A DNA stretch of 64,000 bases from Rummeliibacillus stabekisii (GCF_007988965.1 NZ_BJVD01000002.1:328547-392546), one strand, 5' to 3'; positions 47,249 to 56,300 are shown, counted from the stretch's first letter. The notes: generated from the letters alone by a model not told the origin. Translations and numbers: made by a program.

Positions 47249-47284
47249 AAGCCCAAAGGAAACATGATTCCTTTGGGCTTTTTT
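47249..47284 (+). terminator. Terminator of the pepT operon
   Basis: AAGCCCAAAGGAA pairs perfectly with TTCCTTTGGGCTT, then T6. Confidence 0.85.
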
Positions 47285-47468
47285 ATTGGTAACATGACAA
47301 TGTTTATAATAATCAACAAGTGGCAATTGAATATTGTTTAGTGACCATTCAAAAAAATTCTATGAATCCAGGTAAATGCCTACACACATTAAATGGAATA
47401 TTTCTAAAATAGAAAAGAATCCAGGCTTTACTTTTCATTAAATGTAGGGTACACTTTACACTATAAAA

Positions 47469-47487
47469 TTTGCCTTAGGGAAACTTT
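47469..47487 (+). promoter_or_regulatory. mntH: MntR operator of mntH
   Basis: TTTGCCTTAGGGAAACTTT is one base off the B. subtilis MntR core TTTGCCTTAAGGAAAC and sits 38 bases before the mntH start. A TATAAA box lies directly upstream. Manganese-bound MntR should repress mntH here. Confidence 0.75.
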
Positions 47488-47524
47488 ATTTCTACAACAA
47501 CAATTTTAAGTGAAGGGGAAAAAT

Positions 47525-48796
47525 ATGAGAAATAGAAAAACAAAAATGGCTTTCCCGACCGCCGATGATGTATTAAATGGCAAATCCCATGGCATCAAAA
47601 ATATTTTGCCTTTTCTAGGGCCTGCTTTTATAGCGGCTGTCGCCTATATTGACCCAGGCAACTTCGCTACGAATATTACCGCAGGATCTGAATATGGCTA
47701 TCTTCTTTTATGGGTCATTGCTTTTTCAAATCTAATGGCTGTCTTAATTCAATCTCTCTCAGCTAAATTAGGAATTGCTACAGGGAAAAACTTGCCGGAA
47801 ATTGCACGGGAAAAATTTAAAAAATCTACTTCTATACTGTTATGGATTCAAGCTGAGCTTGTTATTATGGCTACTGACTTAGCAGAATTTATCGGGGCTG
47901 CGCTTGGCTTATATTTATTATTTGATATACCTATGTTGCCAGCTGCACTTATTACAGCAGTAGGTTCATTCGCCATCCTTGAATTACAACGACGCGGCGT
48001 AAGAGCTTTTGAAGCAGGTGTTTCAGCGATGGTCATGATGGTTGTATTGGCATTTGCCTTTCAAACATTCCTTGCCCATCCAAGTGGAGGAGCGTTAGCA
48101 GCAGGATTCATTCCTAAGTTTGATGGAGTTAATTCGATTCTTCTGGCTACTGGCATACTAGGCGCTACTGTTATGCCACATGCTATTTATTTACATTCGT
48201 CTCTAACACAGCATCGCGTGGTTGGAAAAGATGATGAACAAAAACGAAAGATCTTTAAATTTGAATTCATTGATATTGTGATCGCTATGATTATTGCCGG
48301 GGCAATTAATATGAGTATGCTTATCATTGCAGCAGCCGTATTCCATACTAAAGGAATGAATGTTGAAGACTTGGATGTAGCCTTCAACTCGCTCCATGAC
48401 ATGCTTGGGCCAACAGCTGCCATTTCATTCGGCTTAGGTTTATTAATCGCAGGGCTCGCTAGCTCCTCCGTCGGTACACTCTCTGGAGACGTGGTAATGC
48501 AAGGCTTTATTAAGAAGCATATACCAATTTATCTAAGACGCTTTATTACGATGTTGCCGCCATTATTAATTATTGGGTTCGGCGCAAACGCCACCAAGGC
48601 TTTAGTATGGAGCCAGGTTATCTTGTCCTTTGGTATTGCTTTCGCACTTATACCACTCATTAAGTTCACAAGTGATAAAAAAATAATGGGTGGCCTTGTA
48701 AATCATAAAATCACTACTTTTATCGGTTGGATCGTTGCAGCCATTGTCGTATTATTAAATCTTTATCTACTCTATGAAACATTCATGGGTGCATAA
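47525..48796 (+). CDS. mntH: Nramp-family manganese transporter MntH
   Basis: The 423-residue proton-coupled Mn(II) importer has 11 membrane helices. Seen: the metal-site motif AYIDPGNFATNI near 45 and its partner MPHAIYLHSSL near 220, both needed for Nramp metal binding, as well as GLASSSVGTLSGDVVMQGF near 315. The frame opens at a GTG at 47510, but GAAGGGG fits the ATG at 47525. The MntR box upstream supports Mn(II) as the substrate. A small acidic ORF follows closely. Confidence 0.92.
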   Translation: MRNRKTKMAFPTADDVLNGKSHGIKNILPFLGPAFIAAVAYIDPGNFATNITAGSEYGYLLLWVIAFSNLMAVLIQSLSAKLGIATGKNLPEIAREKFKKSTSILLWIQAELVIMATDLAEFIGAALGLYLLFDIPMLPAALITAVGSFAILELQRRGVRAFEAGVSAMVMMVVLAFAFQTFLAHPSGGALAAGFIPKFDGVNSILLATGILGATVMPHAIYLHSSLTQHRVVGKDDEQKRKIFKFEFIDIVIAMIIAGAINMSMLIIAAAVFHTKGMNVEDLDVAFNSLHDMLGPTAAISFGLGLLIAGLASSSVGTLSGDVVMQGFIKKHIPIYLRRFITMLPPLLIIGFGANATKALVWSQVILSFGIAFALIPLIKFTSDKKIMGGLVNHKITTFIGWIVAAIVVLLNLYLLYETFMGA

Positions 48797-48843
48797 TAAT
48801 ATGCAACGCACACACACTAACCTACAAAAGGTAGGTGTGAGCA

Positions 48844-49053
48844 ATGAAAAAGGATTCGTTACCTGAAAACAAAAAAATATTTGTTGATCTTCCCTATAAA
48901 GATCGGCCAGACATGCTGGATTCTGAGAACATTAGTATCTATGATTTGCATGAAGATATGCAGACAGTTGATCCTATTCCAGCAGAATCACAAGCACTTG
49001 AGTTAAAAGAAGAAGAGCTTGATGACAAATACAATGAATCCTGGACATCCTGA
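48844..49053 (+). CDS. Small acidic protein, 69 residues, unrecognised
   Basis: The soluble 69-residue product is strongly acidic (LHEDMQTVDPIPAESQ, LKEEELDDKYNESW). It has no membrane segment or Cys/His metal site. AGGTAGGTG lies before the ATG and is itself part of a small hairpin (ACCTAC/GTAGGT) that could hide the ribosome site. The gene starts 47 bases after mntH with no clear terminator between, so it may be expressed with mntH. I do not recognise the family. Confidence 0.6.
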   Translation: MKKDSLPENKKIFVDLPYKDRPDMLDSENISIYDLHEDMQTVDPIPAESQALELKEEELDDKYNESWTS

Positions 49054-49062
49054 GAATAGAAG

Positions 49063-49097
49063 AGCAAGCAGAGAATAGTTCTCCGCTTGCTTTTTTT
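49063..49097. terminator. Bidirectional terminator
   Basis: AGCAAGC-GAGAA pairs with TTCTC-GCTTGCT, with one mismatch, followed by T7. It lies between convergent genes. Confidence 0.75.
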
Positions 49098-49776
49098 ACT
49101 TTCTATAGACAACAATCCACTGACCGTCTCTTTGAAGCATATGTGTTCCAATAAATCCTGCCTTAATTAACCGCTGTTGTCCTAAAGTATCTGTCATCGC
49201 CGTTTCCTGTTCTTGAGTAAAGCTCGGAACATTTTCTTTTAGGTTTTTTAAAAAAATGTAGCGCAGTTTGCCACCGTACTTTTCCTTCAATCCAGCCACA
49301 TGGAATCCCTGCGAGAATTTATCTTTTAAGCTAGGGATATTGAGAGGTTTGACTGTTGCACATACATAATCGTAAAGGCTTAAATCAATTTGATCCATAA
49401 TAATAGACGCCATTTTCTTTTGTAGACCTAATCCACGATAGCGAGGTGAGACATTAGAAATTTCCTGATAAAGCACACGTGAAAGCTGTTCTTGTGGGAT
49501 ACCACAGTCTAGTCCTAAATGTTCCTCATCAACCTCCGGCAAAAGCACAGCACGAAAAGCGATTAATTCATCAGCAATAAAAATACCGATCATGAGGCCA
49601 TTTCCGTTAAAAATGTGGATAATCTCTTCTTCGCTTAGTGGTTGCAGAGAATCACGATCTGTTAAGGCTCCAATTACTTCTTCTTGCAAAGCCATGATTG
49701 CCGGCAAATGGTCAGCAGTTAAAATGCTTGCATGATACACATTCCCGCCAATCGTTCCTTTTGCAATATCATTCAT
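49096..49776 (-). CDS. GNAT acyltransferase linked to the racemase
   Basis: The true start is the ATG at 49776, after GGAAGAGGG, giving 226 residues; the longer frame only reflects overlap with the upstream gene. The GNAT core is seen around 100-150: YQEISNVSPRYRGLGLQKKMASIIM, the acyl-CoA loop, then VCATVKPLNIPSLKDKFSQGF. It overlaps the racemase stop by eight bases, so it is translationally coupled. In Geobacillus an analogous GNAT is a succinyl-CoA:D-amino acid N-succinyltransferase. That role is inferred here from context. Confidence 0.75.
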   Translation of the reverse strand: MNDIAKGTIGGNVYHASILTADHLPAIMALQEEVIGALTDRDSLQPLSEEEIIHIFNGNGLMIGIFIADELIAFRAVLLPEVDEEHLGLDCGIPQEQLSRVLYQEISNVSPRYRGLGLQKKMASIIMDQIDLSLYDYVCATVKPLNIPSLKDKFSQGFHVAGLKEKYGGKLRYIFLKNLKENVPSFTQEQETAMTDTLGQQRLIKAGFIGTHMLQRDGQWIVVYRK

Positions 49777-50899
49777 TGCCCTCTTCCTTTCCATCGACAC
49801 TACATGAAAATTGGCAGAGCTCTTTGATGATGCTTTCATCTACATCTACACCTAAACCGCTTTTTTCATTTAAGGAAATGAATGGCACGTCATAGTGCAG
49901 GTTACCGATATCCTTTGAAAACTTAAGCGGACCTGTCAATTCCACGCTTTTAAAGACTTTCTTCGAAAAAGCAACATGGAAGCCAGCCGCAGAACCGACC
50001 GAAGATTCAACCATGGAGCCAATTTGGCACTCAATCCCCGCCATTTCTGCCATATGGGCAAGCTTCATAGCTGGATAGATGCCTCCACATTTCATCAACT
50101 TGATATTCACTTTGTCTGCTGCGCGTTTAGCTATAATTTCACGCATTTCTTTCATTCCATGCAAACCTTCATCAATCATCAAGGGAACATCGCTTTTTGC
50201 TTTTACCTCGACCATGGCATCTATATCATCTGCATCGACCGGTTGTTCAAGCCAATCTAAATTCATCTTGCGAAGCGCTCGTAATCCTTTAAGTGTTGTG
50301 GCCGCATTATGCCAGCCTTGGTTGACATCGACACGAATATCAATAGCATCGCCTACTCGCTCGCGAACCGCTTTAATGCGCTCTACATCCTTCATCACTT
50401 CCGTACCGACCTTCATTTTGAAGGAATGATAGCCCATTTCTACGCGTTCTGCTGCTTCTTGTGCCATTTTCTCAGGCGAGCCGATACTTAAAACGTGAGT
50501 GATAGGAAACTTCTCATGATAGCGTCCACCAATAAGTTGATAAACAGGCACTTGCAGTTTTTTTCCTGCAATATCAAAGCAAGCAATATCAATGGCAGCT
50601 TTAGCAGCAGGTGCAAGATATACCGTCTTGTCCATAAGATCATGGATCTTTTCAAAGCAAAGCGGATCTTGGCCTATGACAGCTGGTGCTAATTGATGTT
50701 TCAACATCATATAGGCACCTTCCCATGTTTCACCTGTTACATGCTCATCTGGCACTGCTTCTCCGTAACCGACAATCCCTTCATCAGTTGTGATTTTAGT
50801 GATAATGGATGGCATTGTATCGTATGTATCATAGCTGATAACAAATGGCTCGATTAACGGTAAATGTATAGCATAAATATCTATTTTCGTGATTTTCAT
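49769..50899 (-). CDS. N-succinyl-Arg/Lys racemase-like enolase superfamily enzyme
   Basis: The 376-residue protein is a muconate lactonizing/dipeptide epimerase subgroup enzyme. Seen: FKMKVG near 165 with the KxK base, RVDVNQGW near 195 and WLEQPV near 222. MIDEGLHG near 246 completes the Asp-Glu-Asp metal triad, and KLMKCGG near 270 carries the second base. From memory it closely resembles the B. cereus enzyme BC0371, shown to racemise N-succinyl-Arg and N-succinyl-Lys. The alternative is L-Ala-D/L-Glu epimerase. The coupled GNAT gene favours the N-succinyl amino acid reading. Confidence 0.8.
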   Translation of the reverse strand: MKITKIDIYAIHLPLIEPFVISYDTYDTMPSIITKITTDEGIVGYGEAVPDEHVTGETWEGAYMMLKHQLAPAVIGQDPLCFEKIHDLMDKTVYLAPAAKAAIDIACFDIAGKKLQVPVYQLIGGRYHEKFPITHVLSIGSPEKMAQEAAERVEMGYHSFKMKVGTEVMKDVERIKAVRERVGDAIDIRVDVNQGWHNAATTLKGLRALRKMNLDWLEQPVDADDIDAMVEVKAKSDVPLMIDEGLHGMKEMREIIAKRAADKVNIKLMKCGGIYPAMKLAHMAEMAGIECQIGSMVESSVGSAAGFHVAFSKKVFKSVELTGPLKFSKDIGNLHYDVPFISLNEKSGLGVDVDESIIKELCQFSCSVDGKEEGNE

Positions 50900-50944
50900 T
50901 TTTTTCTCCCTTTCCCTTTACATTTATTTGACTCCTTGATATAT

Positions 50945-50966
50945 TGTCGTTAAACTGTCGCTAAAT
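50945..50966. promoter_or_regulatory. Tandem 11-bp direct repeat in the divergent promoter
   Basis: TGTCGTTAAAC is followed directly by TGTCGCTAAAT, one helical turn apart. They lie in the 92-base gap between the racemase gene and the divergent regulator. This is a good candidate operator for that regulator. Confidence 0.5.
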
Positions 50967-50991
50967 AGGCAAAAAGAAAGGAACCGGTACA

Positions 50992-52236
50992 ATGCCCATT
51001 AAAATTGCTGTGATTTGTTCCTCTGCCTTTCGTGAAAGGTTAGAATCGATTGCTCAAGAAATATCTAATATCCAATTAGAATTTTACATCTATCAGGCGC
51101 CAAATGAAACACCTAATCTAATGAAACAAGTTAAACCTTGTGATGCCTTATTGTTATCAGGCACTCTTCCTTACTTATATGCTAAACCATTGCTGCATGA
51201 CTGGCCTATTCCCTGGACGTATTTAAAACAGGATGAAGCAGCTATTTCAACATCTCTTCTCTCTGTTCTGTCTAACTATAGAGTACCCATTTCTGAAATT
51301 TCTATTGATGTCATGAATGCAAAAGATGTCCGCCATGTGTTAAATGATATTCATTATTCTGGCGAACCGCCTTTTATACAGGAAATTGAGCTGGAATCAT
51401 CATTTGAACAAATCAAAGAAGCACATCAACAATTATGGCATAAAGGAAAAGCAAAATTCATTATTACAAGTATACATCAAATATATGATGATCTAGTTTC
51501 AGCAGGTATACCAGCCATCCGTATGCAGGATCCGAACAGTACAATCATCCAACATTTGAAACAAACCAAGTCACTTTCCAAAATGCTGAAATCTGAATCA
51601 GCAAAAGCTGTAGTGGGCATTATAGCATTCAAAGAGCAAGAAAAGGAAAATCAATTGCTCTTACAGCAAATCACATCTACTATTCATGCTACATACCAAA
51701 AGATTGATGACTATCATTTCGAAGTATTTACAACGTATGGACATCTTTACAATGCTCTTCAGTACAGCTTGCTTGAACAGGCACTCCATTCAAGCTCAAC
51801 TACAGCAAAGCTTACCTTTGGCTATGGAACATCTATTCGAGAAGCAAAGCAAAATGCTAGGCAAGCACTACAATTTGCAGAGCATAATACCATACTAATC
51901 ATGAATGAGGAAAAGGAACTTATTCAATATCCTCATCCTGAAATGATAAAGCTATCACTCAAGACAAAGGATCCTTATGTGCTCCAAATGGCGAAAGAAA
52001 CAAAGCTAAGTCCGCAAAACATTTCAAAAATCATGGCCTTCAGTACATCTAGGAAGTCCCTTCAGTTCACAGCACAGGATTTGACGGATTACCTGCAGGT
52101 CACACGAAGAACAACGGAAAGGATTTTAAAAAAGCTAGTGGACCATGGCTATGCTGTCGTGGTAGGTGAAGAAATGCTATATCAGCAAGGGAGACCGCGT
52201 GCTGTTTATGAACTTAATTTTTCTACGTATTCCTAA
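50992..52236 (+). CDS. Transcriptional regulator divergent from the racemase operon
   Basis: The 414-residue soluble protein seems to have three parts. The first (about 1-200) reads as alternating strands and helices like a PrpR-type ligand domain. A middle part (about 205-310) has the layout of a degenerate GGDEF domain, with FGYGTSIREAKQNARQAL near 283. The C-terminal winged helix (about 345-410) contains TAQDLTDYLQVTRRTTERILKKLVDHG. AAAGGA lies nine bases before the ATG. It is transcribed away from the racemase operon and probably controls it. The effector is unknown. Confidence 0.68.
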   Translation: MPIKIAVICSSAFRERLESIAQEISNIQLEFYIYQAPNETPNLMKQVKPCDALLLSGTLPYLYAKPLLHDWPIPWTYLKQDEAAISTSLLSVLSNYRVPISEISIDVMNAKDVRHVLNDIHYSGEPPFIQEIELESSFEQIKEAHQQLWHKGKAKFIITSIHQIYDDLVSAGIPAIRMQDPNSTIIQHLKQTKSLSKMLKSESAKAVVGIIAFKEQEKENQLLLQQITSTIHATYQKIDDYHFEVFTTYGHLYNALQYSLLEQALHSSSTTAKLTFGYGTSIREAKQNARQALQFAEHNTILIMNEEKELIQYPHPEMIKLSLKTKDPYVLQMAKETKLSPQNISKIMAFSTSRKSLQFTAQDLTDYLQVTRRTTERILKKLVDHGYAVVVGEEMLYQQGRPRAVYELNFSTYS

Positions 52237-52243
52237 TAAGATT

Positions 52244-52279
52244 AGACCGGTTTGGCATAATGTCAAACCGGTCTTTTTT
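52244..52279. terminator. Bidirectional terminator
   Basis: AGACCGGTTTG pairs perfectly with CAAACCGGTCT, then T6. It lies between the regulator and the convergent M20 gene. Confidence 0.85.
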
Positions 52280-53387
52280 ATAAGTTAATGCTCTGAGTTT
52301 TTTTCTCTAATACAGTTGCGAGCACCTTCGCCCCGTCGAATAGAGCTTTATGATTAAACGACATGTGTGGATGGTGTAAACCTGGTGCAAGGTCAGCACC
52401 AATACCAATCATGGTTGCCTTTAATTCTGGTTTTTTAATCGTATAAAAGTGGAAATCATCACTGCCAGGTGTAATGACATGTGGTGCCAAATGTTCTGTA
52501 CCCAATGCTTCGACAATTGCTGCTTCCGCCATATCTGCAGCTTCGTTAGACACTTCTGCGCCTGGCGTGAAGTCAATCCATTTCCAATTCAACGAAATGT
52601 TGAATTGCTTAGCTAAGCTAGCCAATCCATGCTCTACTTTTTCTTGGATTTCTTCCAGCACCGTATTCTTTTGTGCTCGAATATCCATTGAAAAACTTGC
52701 TGAACCAGGAATGATATTTATACTTCCGCCATCTGCTATCATTTTCGTCAGCTTTACAGAATGAGGTTCAAATGGCGATATGTAAATATTTTTTGCCATT
52801 TGATGAATCGCCATAATTACATCAATTGCATTATTTCCTTGATGTGGGCGAGCACCATGTGCATCAACCCCTCTTATTTCGCCTTCTAAAAAGATTGCAG
52901 AGCCATGGTGAATTGCAGGTGATGCCATACCTAATGCTAATTCTTCGATTGGGCGCAAATGTACGCCGAAGAGATGTGACACATCATCTACTGCGCCATG
53001 TTCATAAGCAGCAACCGCTCCGTTTCCCTGTTCTTCAGCAGGCTGGAAGATAAAACGTACTTTGTGCTGTAACGGGGCATCTTTTAAATGCAACAATGCA
53101 CCGAGCACCATTGAGATATTGGCATCATGGCCGCAAGAGTGGTTTGCTCTCCATTCACCATCTACCTCTTGCCACAGTGCATCAATATCTGCACGTACTG
53201 CCACTACTTCGTCTCCTTCGCCTATCTCAGCTACAAGCCCAGGAATATCCTTAAATTCCCGGTAAGGGATATGTAATTCATCTAAAATACTACTAATTTT
53301 TCGGGTAGTTCCATGTTCCTTCCAACTCACCTCTGGATGTTCATGAAAGTAATGAAACCATTCTAAAATTTGTTCATCAATTGCCAT
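52278..53387 (-). CDS. M20D amidohydrolase (AmhX-like deacylase)
   Basis: The 369-residue enzyme belongs to M20D amidohydrolases, which cleave acyl groups from amino acids. Seen: FHEHPEVSWKE near 15, AVRADIDALW near 63, the metal ligands in SCGHDANISMVLG near 83, the catalytic Glu in IFQPAEEQGNGA near 112, VHLRPIEEL near 140 and GSDDFHFYTIKKP near 305. It resembles B. subtilis AmhX. Close to the racemase and GNAT genes, it could be the step that frees L-amino acids from N-succinyl derivatives. That role is inferred. Confidence 0.82.
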   Translation of the reverse strand: MAIDEQILEWFHYFHEHPEVSWKEHGTTRKISSILDELHIPYREFKDIPGLVAEIGEGDEVVAVRADIDALWQEVDGEWRANHSCGHDANISMVLGALLHLKDAPLQHKVRFIFQPAEEQGNGAVAAYEHGAVDDVSHLFGVHLRPIEELALGMASPAIHHGSAIFLEGEIRGVDAHGARPHQGNNAIDVIMAIHQMAKNIYISPFEPHSVKLTKMIADGGSINIIPGSASFSMDIRAQKNTVLEEIQEKVEHGLASLAKQFNISLNWKWIDFTPGAEVSNEAADMAEAAIVEALGTEHLAPHVITPGSDDFHFYTIKKPELKATMIGIGADLAPGLHHPHMSFNHKALFDGAKVLATVLEKKTQSINL

Positions 53388-53476
53388 TTATCCATCACCT
53401 CGTTTTTTCATCATACTGCATTAGCCAATGTTTTCAAAGCCATTATCCTTTTCGGATTAGATTACAAATAAAAAAA

Positions 53477-53494
53477 CAGCCATAGATTTGGCTG
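53477..53494 (-). terminator. Terminator of the 44-residue acidic ORF
   Basis: CAGCCA pairs with TGGCTG over a six-base loop; on the minus strand T7 follows. Confidence 0.7.
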
Positions 53495-53513
53495 CGTAGG
53501 CATGTTGTATTGA

Positions 53514-53648
53514 TTATAATTCGCTGAAAAAACCTGCAGGAAACTGTGTTAGTTCTTCAAGAGGAATCATTTCTTCGTTTGTAGTACTTTCCATTGTCTC
53601 TTCCTTTTCTTCGTCTAATAAATACGTTTCAAATCTAGATGGGTTCAT
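53514..53648 (-). CDS. Small acidic peptide, 44 residues, unrecognised
   Basis: AAGGAG lies eight bases before an ATG that opens 44 codons, and a dedicated terminator follows the stop. The product runs MNPSRFETYLLDEEKEE at the start and LEELTQFPAGFFSEL at the end. It is very acidic with a short hydrophobic tail, and there is no membrane helix. The acidic leader and small hydrophobic end superficially recall a processed-peptide precursor, but no modification enzyme is nearby. I do not recognise the family. Confidence 0.6.
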   Translation of the reverse strand: MNPSRFETYLLDEEKEETMESTTNEEMIPLEELTQFPAGFFSEL

Positions 53649-53745
53649 CTGTACACTCCTTATTTTAGTTGAATTTTCTGATTTTTTATATCTTACAATA
53701 GATACAATTTATAATCAAGTATTTAAAATAAGAAAATAAGAAAAA

Positions 53746-53776
53746 AGAGAACATAGCGCAAAATGCTATGTTCTCT
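53746..53776 (-). terminator. Terminator overlapping the mprF stop
   Basis: AGAGAACATAGC pairs perfectly with GCTATGTTCTCT and T6 follows on the minus strand. The mprF stop codon lies inside the first arm. Confidence 0.8.
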
Positions 53777-56300
53777 TTCTTGATTGCTTCACTTCGGTTA
53801 CTTGCATTCTCATATTTGAAAAATTATTATCACCTATCAACATCATGATTTGCAGAATAGTAAAAGGCAATGATGTCTTTTTGCGATAGGCAACATATTT
53901 AGTTTCCCACTCGTTAATATATGTCTCTTTAATACGCTGGATGGCAGGAGAACTATAATAGCCCTCACCTTCAACAACAATGCGCGTTGCGATTTTTTCG
54001 CTTATACCGGCAAATCGTGAAATTCCTACATGTGAAAGAGGTGTCATCCCCACATTTATACGCTTAAATTCTTGTTGTTCACTTGCCAGAAAGATATTTA
54101 AAAATAAGTAGTCTAAAATATGCTCAGGCAAAAAGTCTTTTTTAAAACGTATTAAGTCGATTGTAACTGTCTGCTCTTGGTCATAAAGCGGAATTAAATT
54201 TGCGAAGGCTACAATTTCATGTTGATTTCTTTTTACAACAGCAACCGGCGTATATTGGAGATACGATTCATTGAAATAGCCTAGCGAAAAGCCTTTTTCT
54301 TTACGATTATTTAACCATTCATCTGATATTTGGCGAAGCTGCTTCAGTTCATCCTCTGAATGAGGTGGAGGCCATATTTCAAAATGGCACCCCTTCTTCT
54401 TAAATGTGTCTTCTATCTTCCGCAACCCATTTGAGTCGGGTAATGGCGTTTTTAAATCAATATACCCTTCATCCCCGAACTTAAAGAAAAGATAGCCAAA
54501 ACCATGCAAGTAAGGGACGAATGAATCACTTACTTCATAGAAAATGGGCGTATAACCATACCGGTCAGCAAACGTGATAAATTCTTCAATGGCTTCTCTG
54601 AAATCTGCTTTCTCTCCAACTAAATCGCCCAGCACAACTAGTTTATTTGCGACTACCTGATAAGGAAAGAGGACCGTCTTTTTCGAATTCCAATAGACAT
54701 ACTTATCATGCAAGAAAATGAGATGCGATAACTCTTTTCCTCCATATTTATTCAGGTGGATAAAGATTTCTTCTTCATATTCGCGCGAAGATATTTTTTT
54801 AAACTGCGTTAATTTGCGCAGTGACACTTCGCAGACTACTACAATAAGTACAACAATCAAACCCATAAAAGCACTTTTCCATAAATCGCTAGAATCTGTG
54901 ATAAAAAATGGTTGTAGCTTTTGCGGCATTGAATATTTTATCGTTGGATATGCGAATAATCCAATAACAATATAAAGCAGTAAAATAGCCAAAATAATGA
55001 AAGTATTTAATATGCTTCTACCCCACGTTACAATGTAGCTCTCTCGATAGAAGCGGCCCCGTGACAAAAACAAAAGCCCAGCTACAAACAACATAAATAA
55101 GGCCTGCTTATACTGGATACCTTTCACAATAAAAAGTGCTGAAGCGAATAACAATACAAACACTGTCATGCGATATGAATTTTTGTCTTTATACGATATG
55201 CCGTTTGATAATGCCAGCAGCACAAAGCCTGTCGCCACCGCCAATTGGTGAGAAATATTGACTATTGGAAAAGACATTAGCTCCTTTGCATAGCGAATGC
55301 TTTCTATAGCTCTCGGCGCTACAGAAGATACCAGCAAAATAAGTCCAGCTAGGAATACAAACGCTGTGGCAAGTATATGGCTGGTTTTTTCAAGGAAAAA
55401 CCTTGGAATGGCATTAAAGCTCACATTGAACTTTCCCCACAACTCTCGTACAAAGAGTAACAGCCCTGCCAAAAAAGGAATAACATAATAGCCTACTCGA
55501 TAAAAGAGCAATAGGATTAGAATCGATTCTTCCGGTATTTGAAGAGCTTGGGCTCCCCATATAAAAACCAAATCAAATGAACCTAGCCCACCAGGAATCA
55601 TACTGACAATGCCGGCACATGACGCAACAACAAAGATAGGAATAACAGATTCTATACTGATTGGTATTTTTAAAAGATGGATAAGCACGACAATAAAAGT
55701 AAAAGCACCGAGCCACTCTAAGGTTGAAACGCAAACCAGTAATACATCAGATAGTACGTGCTTTTTGGTTGTCTTCTTTGAAAGTAACTGTATGATAGCT
55801 TTAATAATGAGAAAAGGTAAATATAAACCAATTAAACCTGCTGCAAAAACAACGATTTTATGCTCTTTGAAAAGAGGAAAATCCCAGTAGAATAAAGGCA
55901 ATATCCAAGTAAACAGGGAAAGGCCCGCCAAATAAAAGAGCGTGACCGAGGCAATCGTTTTAAAGAAAGAGGTGTTGTCAACTTCTTTCTTCTTGAAATA
56001 GTGCGTACGCAGCAAAACGCCGACTAACCCACCAAATCCTATTAAATTCGAGAATGAATTAATAATTAGTGACTCTTTCATTAATTTTCGTAATGGTCTA
56101 TTCAATTTTAGCTTTTTAACGATAAAGTAATCATAAAAGAACATAGGAAAAACGAGCACTAGAGATAACAAGGCAGTAAAAGCAACTGTTCGAATATCTA
56201 AATTTTCTATTTGAACAGCTATTTCATGGCGATCTACATTCCCTATAATTTTAGCGATCTCATGAATGGCAAAAACCATTAATAATATTGGCAAAACCAC
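53766..56300 (-). CDS. mprF: Phosphatidylglycerol lysyltransferase/flippase MprF
   Basis: The 844-residue protein has a flippase part with about 14 membrane helices (about 1-510) and a cytoplasmic DUF2156 synthase domain (about 520-840). It transfers an amino acid from aminoacyl-tRNA to phosphatidylglycerol and flips the product, lowering surface charge. Seen: SMIPGGLGSFDLVFIWG near 240, SREYEEEIFIHLNKYG near 505, WNSKKTVLFPYQVV and SRFAGISEKIATRIV. The GTG at 56300 has no good ribosome site. The frame extends 13 codons upstream without ATG, GTG or TTG, so the N terminus may be longer. Confidence 0.9.
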   Translation of the reverse strand: MVLPILLMVFAIHEIAKIIGNVDRHEIAVQIENLDIRTVAFTALLSLVLVFPMFFYDYFIVKKLKLNRPLRKLMKESLIINSFSNLIGFGGLVGVLLRTHYFKKKEVDNTSFFKTIASVTLFYLAGLSLFTWILPLFYWDFPLFKEHKIVVFAAGLIGLYLPFLIIKAIIQLLSKKTTKKHVLSDVLLVCVSTLEWLGAFTFIVVLIHLLKIPISIESVIPIFVVASCAGIVSMIPGGLGSFDLVFIWGAQALQIPEESILILLLFYRVGYYVIPFLAGLLLFVRELWGKFNVSFNAIPRFFLEKTSHILATAFVFLAGLILLVSSVAPRAIESIRYAKELMSFPIVNISHQLAVATGFVLLALSNGISYKDKNSYRMTVFVLLFASALFIVKGIQYKQALFMLFVAGLLFLSRGRFYRESYIVTWGRSILNTFIILAILLLYIVIGLFAYPTIKYSMPQKLQPFFITDSSDLWKSAFMGLIVVLIVVVCEVSLRKLTQFKKISSREYEEEIFIHLNKYGGKELSHLIFLHDKYVYWNSKKTVLFPYQVVANKLVVLGDLVGEKADFREAIEEFITFADRYGYTPIFYEVSDSFVPYLHGFGYLFFKFGDEGYIDLKTPLPDSNGLRKIEDTFKKKGCHFEIWPPPHSEDELKQLRQISDEWLNNRKEKGFSLGYFNESYLQYTPVAVVKRNQHEIVAFANLIPLYDQEQTVTIDLIRFKKDFLPEHILDYLFLNIFLASEQQEFKRINVGMTPLSHVGISRFAGISEKIATRIVVEGEGYYSSPAIQRIKETYINEWETKYVAYRKKTSLPFTILQIMMLIGDNNFSNMRMQVTEVKQSRKRT

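Noticed and set aside
48797..48843. Hairpin ACCTAC/GTAGGT as an mntH terminator
   Set aside because: The stem is short and lacks a T run, so it is treated as a possible ribosome-site hairpin instead.
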